Below, in pieces: positions 34,514-63,196 of a stretch of 64,000 nt of DNA. The stretch comes from Halichondria panicea. Its lineage: Eukaryota > Porifera > Demospongiae > Suberitida > Halichondriidae. How positions within the stretch are numbered: the stretch's first letter is position 1; every line of letters starts with the position of its first letter. The stretch spans positions 2,494,001 through 2,558,000 of the forward strand of contig NC_087390.1 in NCBI RefSeq assembly GCF_963675165.1, written 5' to 3'. Below the pieces are notes generated by a model, which did no database searches, had not been told where the DNA came from, and saw only the letters and a program-made list of their open reading frames with translations. The position numbers and the translations under genes were made by a program.

Positions 34514-34733
34514 CTTGATCTAAAAAGCATTCCTTTTACAATGCTAGCCTGCTATATATATATAGATCTAGCTAGATCTTTTCTTGGTTGCCCATAGCCG
34601 GCCTGCCTAGCGCCTGTTAGCCTGAAAATCATTATTACGCAATGTCATGTGGCTCTTTTGCATACTTAGGGAATTCCCTACTTTGTTCCCACACGTACTT
34701 ACCTACAATCCCAATCCAAGCATCCAAGCAGAA
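34514..34733. promoter_or_regulatory. Bidirectional promoter region of caspases B and C
   Basis: Only 220 bases separate the divergent start codons. The stretch contains TATATATATAGATCTAGCTAGATC near 34552, a palindrome-rich AT block that could act in both directions. Shared regulation is an inference. Confidence 0.45.
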
Positions 34734-37700
34734 ATGGCTGACCTGAAGTTGGAGAATGTTGATAACAGTGAACTAGGTGAGTAATTATGTATGCAATTTA
34801 ATATCTCCTTAGTTGAATCCCTCTCAATAATTATGCAGACATAGAAGATCTAGTGGATGTTCTAGAAGCCATGGAGGACGTCGCTGTTAAGTACAAACGT
34901 ATCGGAGCTGCTCTCCGTATTAAAAACGGGGAGCTACAGATTATTGAGAAACAAAATCGCCACGATCCGAAGGCTGGTCTCAGTGCAGTCCTTGAAAATT
35001 GGCTCAATCTCAACTATTCGGCAAAGAGGGGGGAAATCCAACAGCCCCCGTCTTGGCGTAAGGTGGTGGAAGTCGTTGCCAAGAGCGTTGCGGGAGGTAA
35101 CCACGCTTTGGCCAGGAAAATAGCATCCGATCACCCATATATACGTGAGTTTAATCAGTGCATGTTCTTTAAGTGGTTGTCTTGTACCAGTACATACATG
35201 TACATGTACATATATCTTGTACCTTAATTAAGTGGCTATCATTGTTTTAACGTCCTGGTATTCCAGAAGCTTATAATGCGCTGTACTTGCAGTGTATGGC
35301 GAGCTTATGTCTAAAGCTTGTATTTATGGTGTAGACAGTCTATTATACGTGTGACCTTAATCATGTAGTTATCTACATAACGTATAGCGGGTATATTTCG
35401 AGGGTATAAATTTTCGCGGATGTGCTTTTAGAAAGGTTTTTGCAGATTTCATTTTCGTGGAATAGCGTCTTTTTTGCAGCATGCATGCATGAAATTAAAT
35501 TTGCGGTTATAAATGTTCGCGGTTCATGCCTAATTCGCGAAAACCACGAACATTTATACCCTTGAAATATACCCTCTATACGGTAATCAAATGGAGCACA
35601 ATTCACTTATCCACTCACACACACACCCACACAGGTACTATTGGCCCCCCAGTTGTCAACACTACCACTACAGAGGAATTATTAGGACCCACAGAGGAGG
35701 TCTCTCTACCGTCCAATCAAACGGCTTTTATGCCGTCGGCAATGGCCCTCCCACAAGAACAATCGCACAATCTGTCCAGTGACATGGAACGTGACATGGC
35801 AGGCCTCAATATTTCAGCAAATCCTGCTAATCAAGTGGCTAGTACTGGCCAGCCGCATGAATGCTGGGAGGAGGAGGGTCAAGCTCGAACAAATACTACT
35901 GAAGTAAAGAAAGCACTGAGGTTGGCAAACAATCAAGATAGCCCGAGCATTCAGTCACAGCCACAAGCTACACCATCGAGCACCGTTTATCAGAGCAATG
36001 TCGCTGAAGAGAACAATAGAACATTCTCAAATGTGCAACAACCGCCAGTCAACAATCCTCAACCGATGGAATATCCCCTGCAGAGTATGACCCACAACGA
36101 GCACCCCCAGCAACTACCCCCCACAGAGGCCGTGATACCTACCTCCCCAGCAGCACTACCTGGTCCAGATAGCGAGCTGGCCGGTGTACATGCTCCACGT
36201 AGACAGGACACAGTTGCTGCTCAGCCTACTGACGAGGGTGTTTGTACTCAGTTGTTGATTACGCCCACCGGTAATGTACGCCGGACTGTGGCTAACAAAG
36301 ACGAACTCGACTCACCTTCAAAACCTATGCCAATTTCAATAGTAAATAATCCTATCCCCCCTTCAGCTCATGAGAAACAAGCCCCAGCATCGTTTGAAGA
36401 AGCTAACACTGCTAATACAATTTCACAAGGCTCGAGTCAAACCTTTGTACAACATCAACCACCTCCAGCGCACGGTGAGCCGCCTGTCTCAAGCTTATCT
36501 CAACCACAACAGCTACGCACGGTTTTATGCGGTGGAGGACAGCACCAAGTGATGAACAATCAGCAACCTCAACCAAGTGAAATGCCCCCAAGACCTCCAC
36601 CTCTTCAACAGGCACCTTATCAACCGAACACCCATTACAATCCGGTGTATTTGCATGGACAGCCTAACCCACAATTTAGTATGCAACCCCAGCATCCGTA
36701 CAATCTACAACAAAGCACAATGATGCCACAGCAGCAATTGTACATGCATCCACCCACAAGTCTACCCTTCCCTCAGTCGTATCCAGCTCAATGGCAATCA
36801 CAAGTTCCTTTTGGCCAATACCATCCCTGGAATCAGCCTTACCCTGGCTATGGCTACCCTATACCTCAACCACATCCACTTCAATACCCTCAAAACATGC
36901 AAGCTGGACCTCCTAACATGCAAGCGGGACAACCTAACATGCAAGCGGGACAACCTAACATGCAAGCGGGACAACCTAACATGCAAGCGGGACCTTATAA
37001 TATGCAAACAGGACCTCATAATATGCAATTTGGACCTCCCAACATGCAAGCAGGACCACCTACTACTGGTAATCAGTTTGTACCACCCTCCTCTCAGATG
37101 CAGCAGTCAACACCTGCTACAGTGATCCAACACATGCCTGGCGCTATGACGGAGACTTCTGGTCCTCAAGCTACAGCCGAGGAAAAAGTTGGAACACCTC
37201 AGGAAGAGATGAGCAGGGACAAAGGTCAGTTTAAAATGTGCATTAATCAACGTTTTAATTTTTTTTTTCGGTAGGCGAAGTTCATTTAGAGGCGGCAATC
37301 GTACACATGAACGACGGACAAGTCTTGACAGATCGTGGTAAACGAGTCACTCAATACGATCCGTTTTCGAGAGAAAAGAAATTCTTTAAAATCAGGCTAA
37401 CTTGTTGTGCAGCAGAGCCCCAAAGAACTGGACTGGAAAGATATCAAGTACCTGATAATGAAAAGTACGATATGACAAATTTCCCTCATGGGATCGCTGT
37501 GATTATCAACAACAAGACATTTAAGAGCGAGCAGTGTCGATATGGTACCGATGTTGACTGTAGAGATTTGGTTCTGACTTTTCGTTACCTTGGTTACATT
37601 GTACTCGAGTACAAAGATCTATCTGCTAAAGAGATCCATGAAGTCATCGACAAAGTACGCACCCTAGATGATCTCAAGTACAATAAAGAACGTATTCGTG

Positions 37701-38224
37701 ATCATTCAAAATTTGACAGCTTTGTGTGTTGTATTTTGAGCCATGGGGAGAACGGAGTGGTATACGGTATCGACAGCACGAAGGTTCAAATTACACACTT
37801 AACCTACAAACTCAGAGCTGACGTTTGTCCGTCATTGGCTAAAAAACCGAAACTATTCTTCATTCAAGCATGTCGAGGCCCTCAAGTTGACGGAGGCAGC
37901 GATAGCGATGATTTTTTGATAGCTAAAAAAGATGAAACTGAATTTTCTGCAGTTACTGATGCTTCAGTATCTAAAGTTGCCGATTTTTTCGTTGGTTATT
38001 CCACATCAGCCGATTTCGTTTCTTTCCGTGATAAGGAAAAAGGGACTTGGTATATTTGGGAGCTGTGTGATGCGCTCTGCTCCCTCAGCACCAGTCGACC
38101 CCTGAGGGACATAATGGACGTGGTACATGAGAAAGTGAACACTGAACATTCATTCTGTGAACACAGACAAGCTCCCATCTACGAAACAAGCCTCAGGAAG
38201 AAAATATTTTTCTGGACATTGTAA
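34734..38224 (+). CDS. Death-domain caspase with disordered linker (caspase C)
   Basis: Four exons (34734-34776, 34839-35144, 35635-37224, 37275-38224) give 962 residues. The death domain is residues about 16-115 (YKRIGAALRIKNGELQIIEK, SWRKVVEVVAKSVAGGNHAL, ARKIASDH). The linker (about 117-646) is Pro/Gln/Asn-rich and contains seven-residue NMQAGQP repeats. The caspase exon has HGIAVIINNKTF, CCILSHGENG and FFIQACRGPQ with the catalytic His and Cys, and FRDKEKGTWYIWELCDAL in the small subunit. Compared with A and B it has an insertion of about 10 residues before the His strand (TLDDLKYNKE) and a shorter inter-subunit loop with possible cleavage sites at VDGG and VTDA. It shares the four-exon plan but lies on the opposite strand, so it is an inverted, older duplicate. 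Confidence 0.9.
35382..35583. mobile_element. CCGTATAGCGGGTA-family MITE in caspase C intron 2
   Basis: Starts CGTATAGCGGGTATATTTCG and ends CTTGAAATATACCCTCTATACGG, about 200 bp, with long inverted ends containing GGGTATAAAT. Related copies are at 4746-5664, 40296-40490, 50764-50920 and 54591-54785. Confidence 0.85.
36894..37060 (+). repeat. Coding 21-bp tandem repeat (NMQAGQP) in caspase C linker
   Basis: About eight units of 21 bp encode NMQAGPP, NMQAGQP and variants (YNMQTGP, HNMQFGP). The central units are almost identical (AACATGCAAGCGGGACAACC), which suggests recent slippage. The frame is kept. Confidence 0.93.
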
Positions 38225-38427
38225 TTTATTATAATAATATTATGGCATATCCTGGTTATTTATAATTATAACAATTATACTTTTTGTATATCGTAGATCA
38301 ATTTTATGTGAATAGCTTATAGAGTGATTTTGTATACAATCTTCTGACATTTATAATTATATTGAAAACGTCAATTGCACTGATATGAAAAGTGAACAAC
38401 AATATTATAACACACACGTACACAACG

Positions 38428-38727
38428 CTATGCTCTACCATAGGGCACAACAAGAGAGATATAGTCTCCACCCACACCCCAGTTAACTCTCTGAGTCTGA
38501 TACACCACGGTCCATCCGACCACCAGCAGAGTCCAAATCACCACTCCCAGTAGAGACGCTAGTACGTAGCGGCGAATAACAGGGTGGGTGGGTTTTGTTA
38601 TGAAGGCACGCTTGAAGAACCACACCACGTTGACCAGCCACACAAACGGGAGAAGGAACCAGCCAATTTTGAAGTATCGTTTGCATATCTTGACTCTCTC
38701 GTCATCTGAAACTCTGTCTAGATTCAT
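38428..38727 (-). CDS. PSENEN: PEN-2, gamma-secretase subunit
   Basis: A single coding exon of 99 residues from the ATG at 38727: MNLDRVSDDERVKICKRYF, then LPFVWLVNVVWFF (first membrane segment), RYVLASLLGVVIWTLLVVGW (second), and the conserved C-terminus WGVGGDYISLVVPYGRA. Length and motifs match PEN-2 (about 101 residues), including the N-terminal MNL-R/V start, the LPF-WLVN motif and the DYLS/DYIS motif. PEN-2 is needed for presenilin endoproteolysis and gamma-secretase activity (Notch and other type I membrane proteins). The bases before the ATG follow a splice acceptor (TATGCAG), so a non-coding 5' exon probably lies upstream. It is head to head with EFTUD2 and converges on caspase C. 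Confidence 0.95.
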   Translation of the reverse strand: MNLDRVSDDERVKICKRYFKIGWFLLPFVWLVNVVWFFKRAFITKPTHPVIRRYVLASLLGVVIWTLLVVGWTVVYQTQRVNWGVGGDYISLVVPYGRA

Positions 38728-39291
38728 TGTTGATTGGACTTCCTGCATACAGTACAGAAAACAACTTTATGAACATTAATAATTACATATTTCAGCGGTT
38801 ATGACAACAGTTTACCGTCTAATATTTAGTCTGTAACATACATACATAGAAAAGTATACCAACCTTCTGTACTGTAGCTCAGAAAACGGTAAATAAGAGC
38901 AAAACAAGAAACTTCTTGGCACTTGGCAGCACTGGAGACCACGCCTTTCTTTCTATTGTAGCTAGAAGGCGTGGTCTAGAGTTCAGTGAGAAGGTTAAAA
39001 GGTTAAACTATGGTTAAACGTATCTATAGCAAAATTTTCCACTTAATGCACACAACCACACACGTGGTTGGTTACCCCGTAATACAGTGACTATCATCCC
39101 TTCTCCTTTGTCAATACATTCTAGGTGAGTTCTGACTTGTATACATACTGCTCCATTAAATACTCCATTAATTTCTGCATAATTATAACACTACCTCCAT
39201 TTGTAGCCCACACTCTATTATCCTCCCACCCATGCATAACGTGCAGTCATACACTGTTGTACACACCTACGTACTTGCAGGCTAGGTAGTA
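38728..39291. promoter_or_regulatory. Shared upstream region of PSENEN and EFTUD2
   Basis: About 560 bases between divergent genes. A hairpin formed by GACCACGCCTT and AAGGCGTGGTC sits at about 38938-38977. An untranslated first exon of either gene probably lies here. No clear TATA box. Confidence 0.4.
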
Positions 39292-56542
<17,251 letters not shown>

Positions 56543-57040
56543 ACTCACTTTATTGTAGAAAAATTGTTAAGCCGACTTATACAGATTGATGAGGTAAGCA
56601 GTTGAAAGGTTTCAGAGTGTAGAACAGCCAGGGTGGAAAGTGGTTGTTTGATACAATGATAAAAAAAAATTATATACAACTTATTGTGAGGGTAGGGATA
56701 TATTTTTTAAATTATAACGGTACATGTATCTAGGAATATACTTCTTAGAGTTGTTGTGTATTACTGGCTTTTGTACGGGTGGGGTAAGCATCTTTTGGTA
56801 GCGGCGAAGTCTCGCCCCTTCCGATAGAGAGGCTGTACATACTGGACAGGTGATTAGTAATTGCATGGCCCCAATCAAGTTGGTGGGTATATGCACTCCT
56901 CTCCCCGTGATGTTAAGGCTTATACTGATGTCATTATACTGTACACTACAAGAACTTAAGCAAGCAGAGAACTGTGGGTGGGCCTTCATTCAAGTTGGTC
57001 CGTTTTGAGGCTGTTTAGTTAACGGTCTTTACCCAGTACC
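56543..57040. other. EFTUD2 3' flank
   Basis: Presumed 3' UTR and flank. No canonical AATAAA immediately after the stop was noted. I see no gene or element here. Confidence 0.35.
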
Positions 57041-57119
57041 GTGTAAAGTGCAGATGGATGCCGGTGAGAACCACACTGCAGGATCAGAGCTGCTGCGCTG
57101 ATGATGGAGGATGATCGAG

Positions 57120-57235
57120 GAGGACTCAAATCTTTACCCACTCCCTTCTAGTGTACAGTAGTCAGCAGGTGTGTGTGCTGGGTGAGAACTACACACGGAG
57201 GATATAATGAGGAGGACTCTCACAGGTCAGTGATT
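57120..57235 (+). pseudogene. Degenerate copy of EFTUD2 exon 16 with its flanks
   Basis: TCTTTACCCACTCCCTTCTA, GTGTACAGTAGTCAGCAGGT, GTGCTGGGTGAGAACTACAC and ACAGGTCAGTGATTG match 49110-49215, including the intron edges. A deletion and base changes in the acidic EDEEDS segment break the frame. A second, weaker echo may lie at about 57030-57115. Because intron edges are included, it arose by DNA duplication, not by retroposition. Confidence 0.85.
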
Positions 57236-57659
57236 GCATACGTGTGTCTTGTTAACTCTTGCAGTTTCTGCTTAATACCTATTAAATATGAGATGAGATG
57301 ATTATATGGACAAATCTACCCGTAACTAAAACACTCAGTGGGCAAGCGACCGCGAAGCGAGTAAATAATGTACACAACTTCATTAAAGAGCGTTTTGATT
57401 CGACCGAGTGATGTACGATACTAACTCACTAGTACGGGGCTCACTTCGCTCTCCCAATAAAGTATCATACTTCTTCTAAAAGAGGTCCCCTTCTAATAAG
57501 GCGCCACCTGGAGATTTCTCCCATAAGGCACCATATGAATTCTTTTGCTATTTCTTGTTTTGCATACACTAGCCTCAAAAACATAATTATTAACTTATTT
57601 AGAAGAAATATACGGTAAAAAAGGAGCACTTTATAGTTTGCAAATCCACTGATCAAAAT

Positions 57660-57812
57660 CCAAGAGATCGTGGCTATATAGAAGTTGTTAGTTTTCATCG
57701 CATTGCAACTGTTGAGCAGTTACAGCTGGAATACACACACATGCACACAGTCAGCTTTAATTACCGTATATTCCCCATTCCTCGTGTGGCTACGCCTTGA
57801 AGCGTAATCATT
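57660..57812 (-). repeat. ATGCCTCGAGGC-family repeat, inverted fragment
   Basis: Reads as the complement of the family: ATCAAAATCCAAGAGA, GTTGAGCAGTTACAGCTGGA, ACACACACATGCACACAGTC, CCTCGTGTGGCTACGCCTTG. The GT tract is short here. Confidence 0.7.
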
Positions 57813-57986
57813 TACAGTATACATGTTCATCAGTAATTGTCATCAAAGGTATAATAGTTCAATTAAAGCTGTTTTTCGTTCACAGTATACATTATATAGT
57901 GCATGTGCATGAGCAGAGTTGTGTGGTGCTATTATTGACCTTAGCCTGCGTGGTGCTTTAGGTTGTCTAACTTGTCTTTATAGGTT

Positions 57987-58320
57987 GAGCAGTTGTGTGG
58001 TGCTATTATTGACCACGTACAGCCTTAGGTTTATGTGAGCAGTTGTGTGGTGCTATTGTTGACCACGTACAGCCTTAGGTTTATGTGAGCAGTTGTGTGG
58101 TGCTATTGTTGACCACGTACAGCCTTAGGTTTATGTGAGCAGTTGTGTGGTGCTATTGTTGACCACGTACAGCCTTAGGTTTATGTGAGCAGTTGTGTGG
58201 TGCTATTGTTGACCACGTACAGCCTTAGGTTTATGTGAGCAGTTGTGATGCTATTGTTGACCAGTACAGCCTTAGGTTTATGTGAGCAGTTGTGTGGTGC
58301 TATTGTTGACCACGTACAGT
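57987..58320 (+). repeat. 50-bp minisatellite, about seven units
   Basis: The unit begins GAGCAGTTGTGTGGTGCTAT and ends CAGCCTTAGGTTTATGT. Unit starts are at 57987, 58037, 58087, 58137, 58187, 58237 and about 58284; the sixth is shorter by three bases. A partial unit lies upstream near 57912. Units 2-5 are identical by eye. Confidence 0.95.
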
Positions 58321-58471
58321 ACATAATGTGGTGTACAGTTAAATGCAAGCTAGCTGTGTAAAAAGAAGCTAAATAGTGCATGCACGGTTACTAAATCTAG
58401 AGGGGCAAACCAACACACCATGCCAATTCTTTGACGGTTTGTATACTTAGCTACATGCATGACTGTATATA

Positions 58472-59080
58472 ATCCGACTAGAAAAACATTTGCAATGTGA
58501 AAAATTGCTAGGATTGGCCAGGGGAACCACAAAAAAGCGTGGAAACAAGAAATCCGACGAGAGCATAACTCCAATCCGTTACAACGTCAATCACATGTAC
58601 TGGTTGTTTTCCCGGCCAATAGTTATAATATAAATACGCAATTTTTACTGGTGGGGTGATGACCACTCCTTTTATTATACATCCATTTTGGAATGTGCGC
58701 ATATAATTATGATGATTTGTGATGAATTGATGTTCCTAATACATGCAGTGTTGAGAACAGGTACACACAGTCCATCCATGCGTAGTAACATGCACGGACC
58801 TAGCCTCGATCCCAGGCCGAGATTTTATAAAAGCGAAAACTCGGCCTGGGATCGAGGCTAGCACGGACCGTACTGGTGACCTGCATGGAATGATGTGGTG
58901 GATGGAAGCTGGTAGAGATGGACCTGGAACACAGTCTATATACTATGTATTGTACATGTTCATGACGTTGTAACGGATTGGAGTTATGCTCTCGTCGGAT
59001 TTCTTGTTTCCACGCTTTTTTGTGGTTCCCCTGGCCAATCCTAGCAATTTTTCACATTGCAAATGTTTTTCTAGTCGGAT
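58472..59080. repeat. Foldback with 117-bp perfect or near-perfect arms
   Basis: 58472-58588 and 58964-59080 are inverted copies (left begins ATCCGACTAGAAAAACATTT, right ends AAATGTTTTTCTAGTCGGAT), separated by 375 bases that contain a 60-bp mini-hairpin element. No target duplication was found at the outer edges. Confidence 0.9.
58801..58860. mobile_element. 60-bp mini-hairpin element with perfect 9-bp TSD, TAGCCTCG family
   Basis: TAGCCTCGATCCCAGGCCGA at the left and TCGGCCTGGGATCGAGGCTA at the right, the same ends as the 1082-bp element at 2847. Direct repeats GCACGGACC lie at 58792-58800 and 58861-58869. Confidence 0.92.
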
Positions 59081-59219
59081 TCCCTTTCTTTTTCAATACA
59101 AGTGGAACATCAAGAGGCAGTACAGAAGTTCAAGAAGAGAAGACAGGACTAATCAGATATCTTCTCGAATATCTCTGGACTTAATTAATAATTATACTGA
59201 GTTGATATTATGTTGAATT

Positions 59220-60050
59220 TGTGAATCAGTATTAAATGACAGCCATTTTAAGAGCATGATATATATAGCCAGTGCATATAGCATGCTTGTCAGAGAAAGG
59301 GAGCTAGAGCTGAACAGTGTGAAGAAAAGCAACACCTCAGGCTCTGGAAAAGCACTGCACTGATTTTAGGCGCACGGTTTCTTAGCCACGCCTATGTGCA
59401 ATTGCTGAGTCATTAAAGATGGCGGAATTGTCTAGGTAAGAGAAATAGAGACTGAGAGGTCATCTGCCTCGTGGAAGCAATCGCAAATCTGAAGAAGCGC
59501 TTTGTAATCCAGGTTGTAGCCGTTTGGAAACCCTGTGCAGAATGTCCTGGAGAGGGCTGTACTTGGAGTAAATGCTGGGCAAGAAACTTACTCACTTACT
59601 TACTTACTTAGTCAGTCAGACAAAGAGCGGTGAAACGTCGAAATAGGGCAATTTTTAAAATGACAATATTCATACATTTAAAACGTTCATGGATTATGAA
59701 ATGAGAGATACAAAGAGAGAAAAGGCTAAATAAACTATCTGTCCATTCAGTTTCTTGATGTGGACTTTCCCTGCAGAGATAGAACAGTTTGAACATGAGT
59801 CAAAATAATTGAAATATTGCTAAACACGGCAAACCCACTGCCAATCCTATGTAAAACCTACTGGTTTTACTAATCTTCAATCTTATATCATTCTCTATAA
59901 TTTTTGGTTATCTTATAAATAAAATTAAGGTGCATGGGGACGAAATATGTGACAGATATAATAATCGTATAGCGTGACATTTTCGAGGGGCTTAATTTTT
60001 TCGCTGTTTTTGTGGGTTAGCAATCCTACACGAAAATTAAGTCCACGAAA
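59220..60050. other. Gene-free stretch with small repeats
   Basis: No supported gene. TTACTCACTTACTTACTTAC sits at about 59589-59608, and a partial CCGTATAGCGGGTA-family MITE is at about 59964-60050 (TCGTATAGCGTGACATTTTC). Confidence 0.4.
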
Positions 60051-60142
60051 ATTGCTTTTTAATTAGCTATAACGTGCAAAATTAAAGGCGTGTCTTAAAT
60101 CTACATGTAGATCTATACATTTTTTCATTGCAATGCACCCCA

Positions 60143-60204
<62 letters not shown>

Positions 60205-60723
60205 TGAGGAACATGATAGCTGTGTAAGCTATAGCCTAGCTGTGTAGGGTCAAGTGATAAATAATTCCCTTTTAGTGGCTTGTGGTCAAATGTTAATTGG
60301 GATATGAATACTATAAATTCACTCTCTCATACGGGTGCAGTGGAGCATTGAGCATTATGCCAGCCTAATAGGCAACAAGTCGTGGCTAGACTGAGTATAT
60401 ACGTATGGAAAGTGCTAGTAGTACTGTTGACTTTTTTCTAAGATCTCTTTCACCAATAATACTTCTTTAGAAAATTATATAGAAGCGTCTGTGATGTTGC
60501 AGTATAATTCTCGTTGATGATTTTGAGACTAATGGGTAAGAATTAAAGACTAATAGGTACAATGCATGAGACTTGGAGACTATGCAAAATTTTTAGCATA
60601 ATCTGTACAAGTACTCTATACATGCTATAAAATTGCTTTTTAATTAGCTATAACGTGCAAAATTAAAGGCGTGTCTTAAATCTACATGTAGATCTATACA
60701 TTTTTTCATTGCAATGCACCCCA

Positions 60724-60781
<58 letters not shown>

Positions 60782-61212
60782 TGAGGAACATGATAGCTGT
60801 GTAAGCTATAGCCTAGCTGTGTAGGTTCAAGTGATAAATAATTCCCTTTTAGTGGCTTGTGGTCAAATGTTAATTGGGATATGAATACTATTAATTTAGA
60901 AATTCACCCTCTCATACGGGTGCAGTGGAGCATTGAGCATTATGCCAGCCTAATAGGCAACAAGTCGTGGCTAGACTGAGTATATACGTATGGAAAGTGC
61001 TAGTAGTACTGTTGACTTTTTTCTAAGATCTCTTTCACCAATAATACTTCTTTAGAAAATTATATAGAAGCGTCTGTGATGTTGCAGTATAATTCTCGTT
61101 GATGATTTTGAGACTAATGGGTAAGAATTAAAGACTAATAGGTACAATGCATGAGACTTGGAGACTATGCAAAATTTTTAGCATAATCTGTACAAGTACT
61201 CCATACATGCTA
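60051..61212 (+). repeat. Recent 581-bp tandem duplication containing (CA)n
   Basis: Copy 1 (60051-60631) and copy 2 (60632-61212) agree almost throughout. They differ in CA-run length (about 56 versus 52 bases), an extra TTTAGAAA-like insertion in copy 2 near 60895 and a few substitutions. There is no coding content. Confidence 0.93.
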
Positions 61213-62396
61213 TAAATTACATGGATATGAAACGACGGTAGTTTCCGGTGTTTTGGCTGTCCCACTCATTGCATCGGATGTAGCGGAAGTTTACAGTATA
61301 GTATACGATTATTCCAAATAAAAATGGCTACTCGAAGAGAGTCACTAGTTGTTCAGCACTGAGAGCGTTATTTGAGAGAGTTTTGACAAATTTATGACTG
61401 AGAATAATGATGATGGAGGCTCTAAGATAGCCTTGAGTCATGACAAGGATGCATTTTACATGTATATAGATCTCAGAATTTAATATAGATTCTACTACAA
61501 TTATTATACATGAATGAATGACAAGTATGCTTGGCTGTCGTAATTGTTGACATGGAGTAGAGGCTTTGAACTCAAACGACATGGACAGTGGACATCACTT
61601 TCTCATGTCGTTCTTTTGCCGGTCAATGAATGGTTTTCCTTCTTTCTTAATCTCGCCAACTTCTTTTTTCTTGTGAGCCGAGAGTCTGGCTGTAAAAGAA
61701 AACATAAATGAAGTCAACAGCATGACACTGTAACATTACGAAAGAATAATCTCTAGCTACTTCAGTTCATAATAATTATAAATCAACCTCATTGAAGGTG
61801 AAAAACATATAGTACATTTCGTTGATTTCTAGCCACAATGAGACAACTGCAATACTAAAACCTTCTGCAAGACATGAAGATGCCTTTGAACTACCTGATA
61901 AAAACAATTGTAGGCATTGAAGGTTGATGGTCATATAAATTAAGTGACACAAAGAGACCTACTTGACAGCACCTATTGTGACAATTTATCCAGAAAGTTA
62001 CGGCAGATACAAAACCAAACCATATGGAAGACACAACAATATATATTAGCTAACTGCTTGATGTAAAACAAACACAGCAATCCTCTTATAAGCCAAGACT
62101 TCGAGTCACAAAGGTTGAAACACACATTTTACAGTAAAACATTTATAAACATAAAATAACATAAAGCTTTAATCAGCTGTAAAAGCACTAAGCGAGCTAA
62201 TCATGGACAAAACTTACTTTAGATAGTTAGTTGCAGAGTCAGTCGTGTTTTAGTTGAATTTGCAGCTCTTTTCATACAGCTATAGCTCTTTTTTCAACTC
62301 TGTCTAACTCATTGACAGCGTGGCAATGAGTGTCCCAGAAAATGTCCGCATACTAACCGTAAACTACGGTCGTTTCATATCCATGTAATTTATAGT
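61209..62396. mobile_element. About 1.19-kb TIR element
   Basis: Left CTATAAATTACATGGATATG and right its complement (CATATCCATGTAATTTATAG), with AAACGAC(G/C)GTAGTTT inside. A second zone GTCCCACTCATTGC / GCAATGAGTGTCCCA pairs further in. The flanks suggest a TA duplication. No transposase was recognised; it contains one possible host exon (61595-61689). Confidence 0.75.
61595..61689 (-). CDS. Possible last exon encoding a Lys-rich C-terminus
   Basis: After an acceptor-like ACAG at 61690-61693 the minus strand reads RLSAHKKKEVGEIKKEGKPF, then DRQKNDMRK and a stop. The composition looks like a real coding exon rather than chance, but no upstream partner exon or family was identified. If real, it may be host sequence captured in the TIR element. 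Confidence 0.2.
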
Positions 62397-62640
62397 ATCT
62401 ATGAGTACTCTGTGGTTTATTGTGGCTTATAATTATGGGCAATGCGTGGCTGTACAAGTACTCTGTGGTTTATTGTGGCTGTGTAATGAGATTCATTTAT
62501 GGGCAATGCACGTGATTATGGGGATTGCCCAGTGTTTTACAAGTAAAACTCTCACATTCAGCATGTTTTACAGTTGGTATAAAAAGTGTGATCAGTGTTT
62601 AGCCCTTGCCTCATCCCCTGGCTGAGTTGTCTATCCTAAA

Positions 62641-63006
62641 ATGGACTTCAACCAAGACCAAGCATCAATGGAGCTTAGTTTGCAAAGCACTAGAGATGCC
62701 AGTCTCTCCATAGAATGCAGTGAGGCACCAAGCAGTTGTTCTGAGCTGGTGATTGGACTGCAAAACACTACCAAAGTCTACACTTGCACTGTTGCTCCAA
62801 GATTACAAGCTACTGTTAGCTTACCCATGCAAGTGCAAGCTACCCAGCTGATCACAAGAGCTGTTGATTATCGATCTAAGCTTGTCACTGGACTGGAAAA
62901 CTGTATCAAGTTGGTTCGATGCACTAAAGTAGTGCAACAAGAGACTGACTGCACTGCAAGTGCAGCGATGACACTGGCTAAAAGAGACATTCTGATTCGC
63001 CGATAA
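62641..63006 (+). CDS. Small ORF of unknown function, member B of a three-copy family
   Basis: A 121-codon ORF with ATG at 62641, closely related to 52822-53205. It contains the two related halves CSELVIGLQNTTKVYTCTV and YRSKLVTGLENCIKLVRC. Sequence similarity to copy A continues past the stop (TTGTTGTTATTGCCATT...), so the duplicated unit is larger than the ORF. An ATGCCTCGAGGC-family repeat starts about 190 bases downstream; in copy A it lies upstream. Function unknown. Confidence 0.45.
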   Translation: MDFNQDQASMELSLQSTRDASLSIECSEAPSSCSELVIGLQNTTKVYTCTVAPRLQATVSLPMQVQATQLITRAVDYRSKLVTGLENCIKLVRCTKVVQQETDCTASAAMTLAKRDILIRR

Positions 63007-63196
63007 CTGTGCAAAAAAATATTTGTCGTTTTCCTTTATGTTTTACAGTACTCTTTTCTGCATCTGTGCTTTTTCATGACTGTCAGTGTATTAATATTGT
63101 TGTTATTGCCATTCCTGACCTCCGAGAACGTTATCGGTTGGCACTTGATATAAGACTCACCTTGACACTAGAAACCGTGGAAGGAACTATTATTAT

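Noticed and set aside
36811-37125. ORF with repeated LTCKRDN on the plus strand and its antisense partner
   Set aside because: Out-of-frame reading of the NMQAGQP repeat in caspase C.
58350-59184. Two identical ORF starts (MELCSRRISC) on opposite strands
   Set aside because: They are the two arms of the foldback; no conserved protein is implied.
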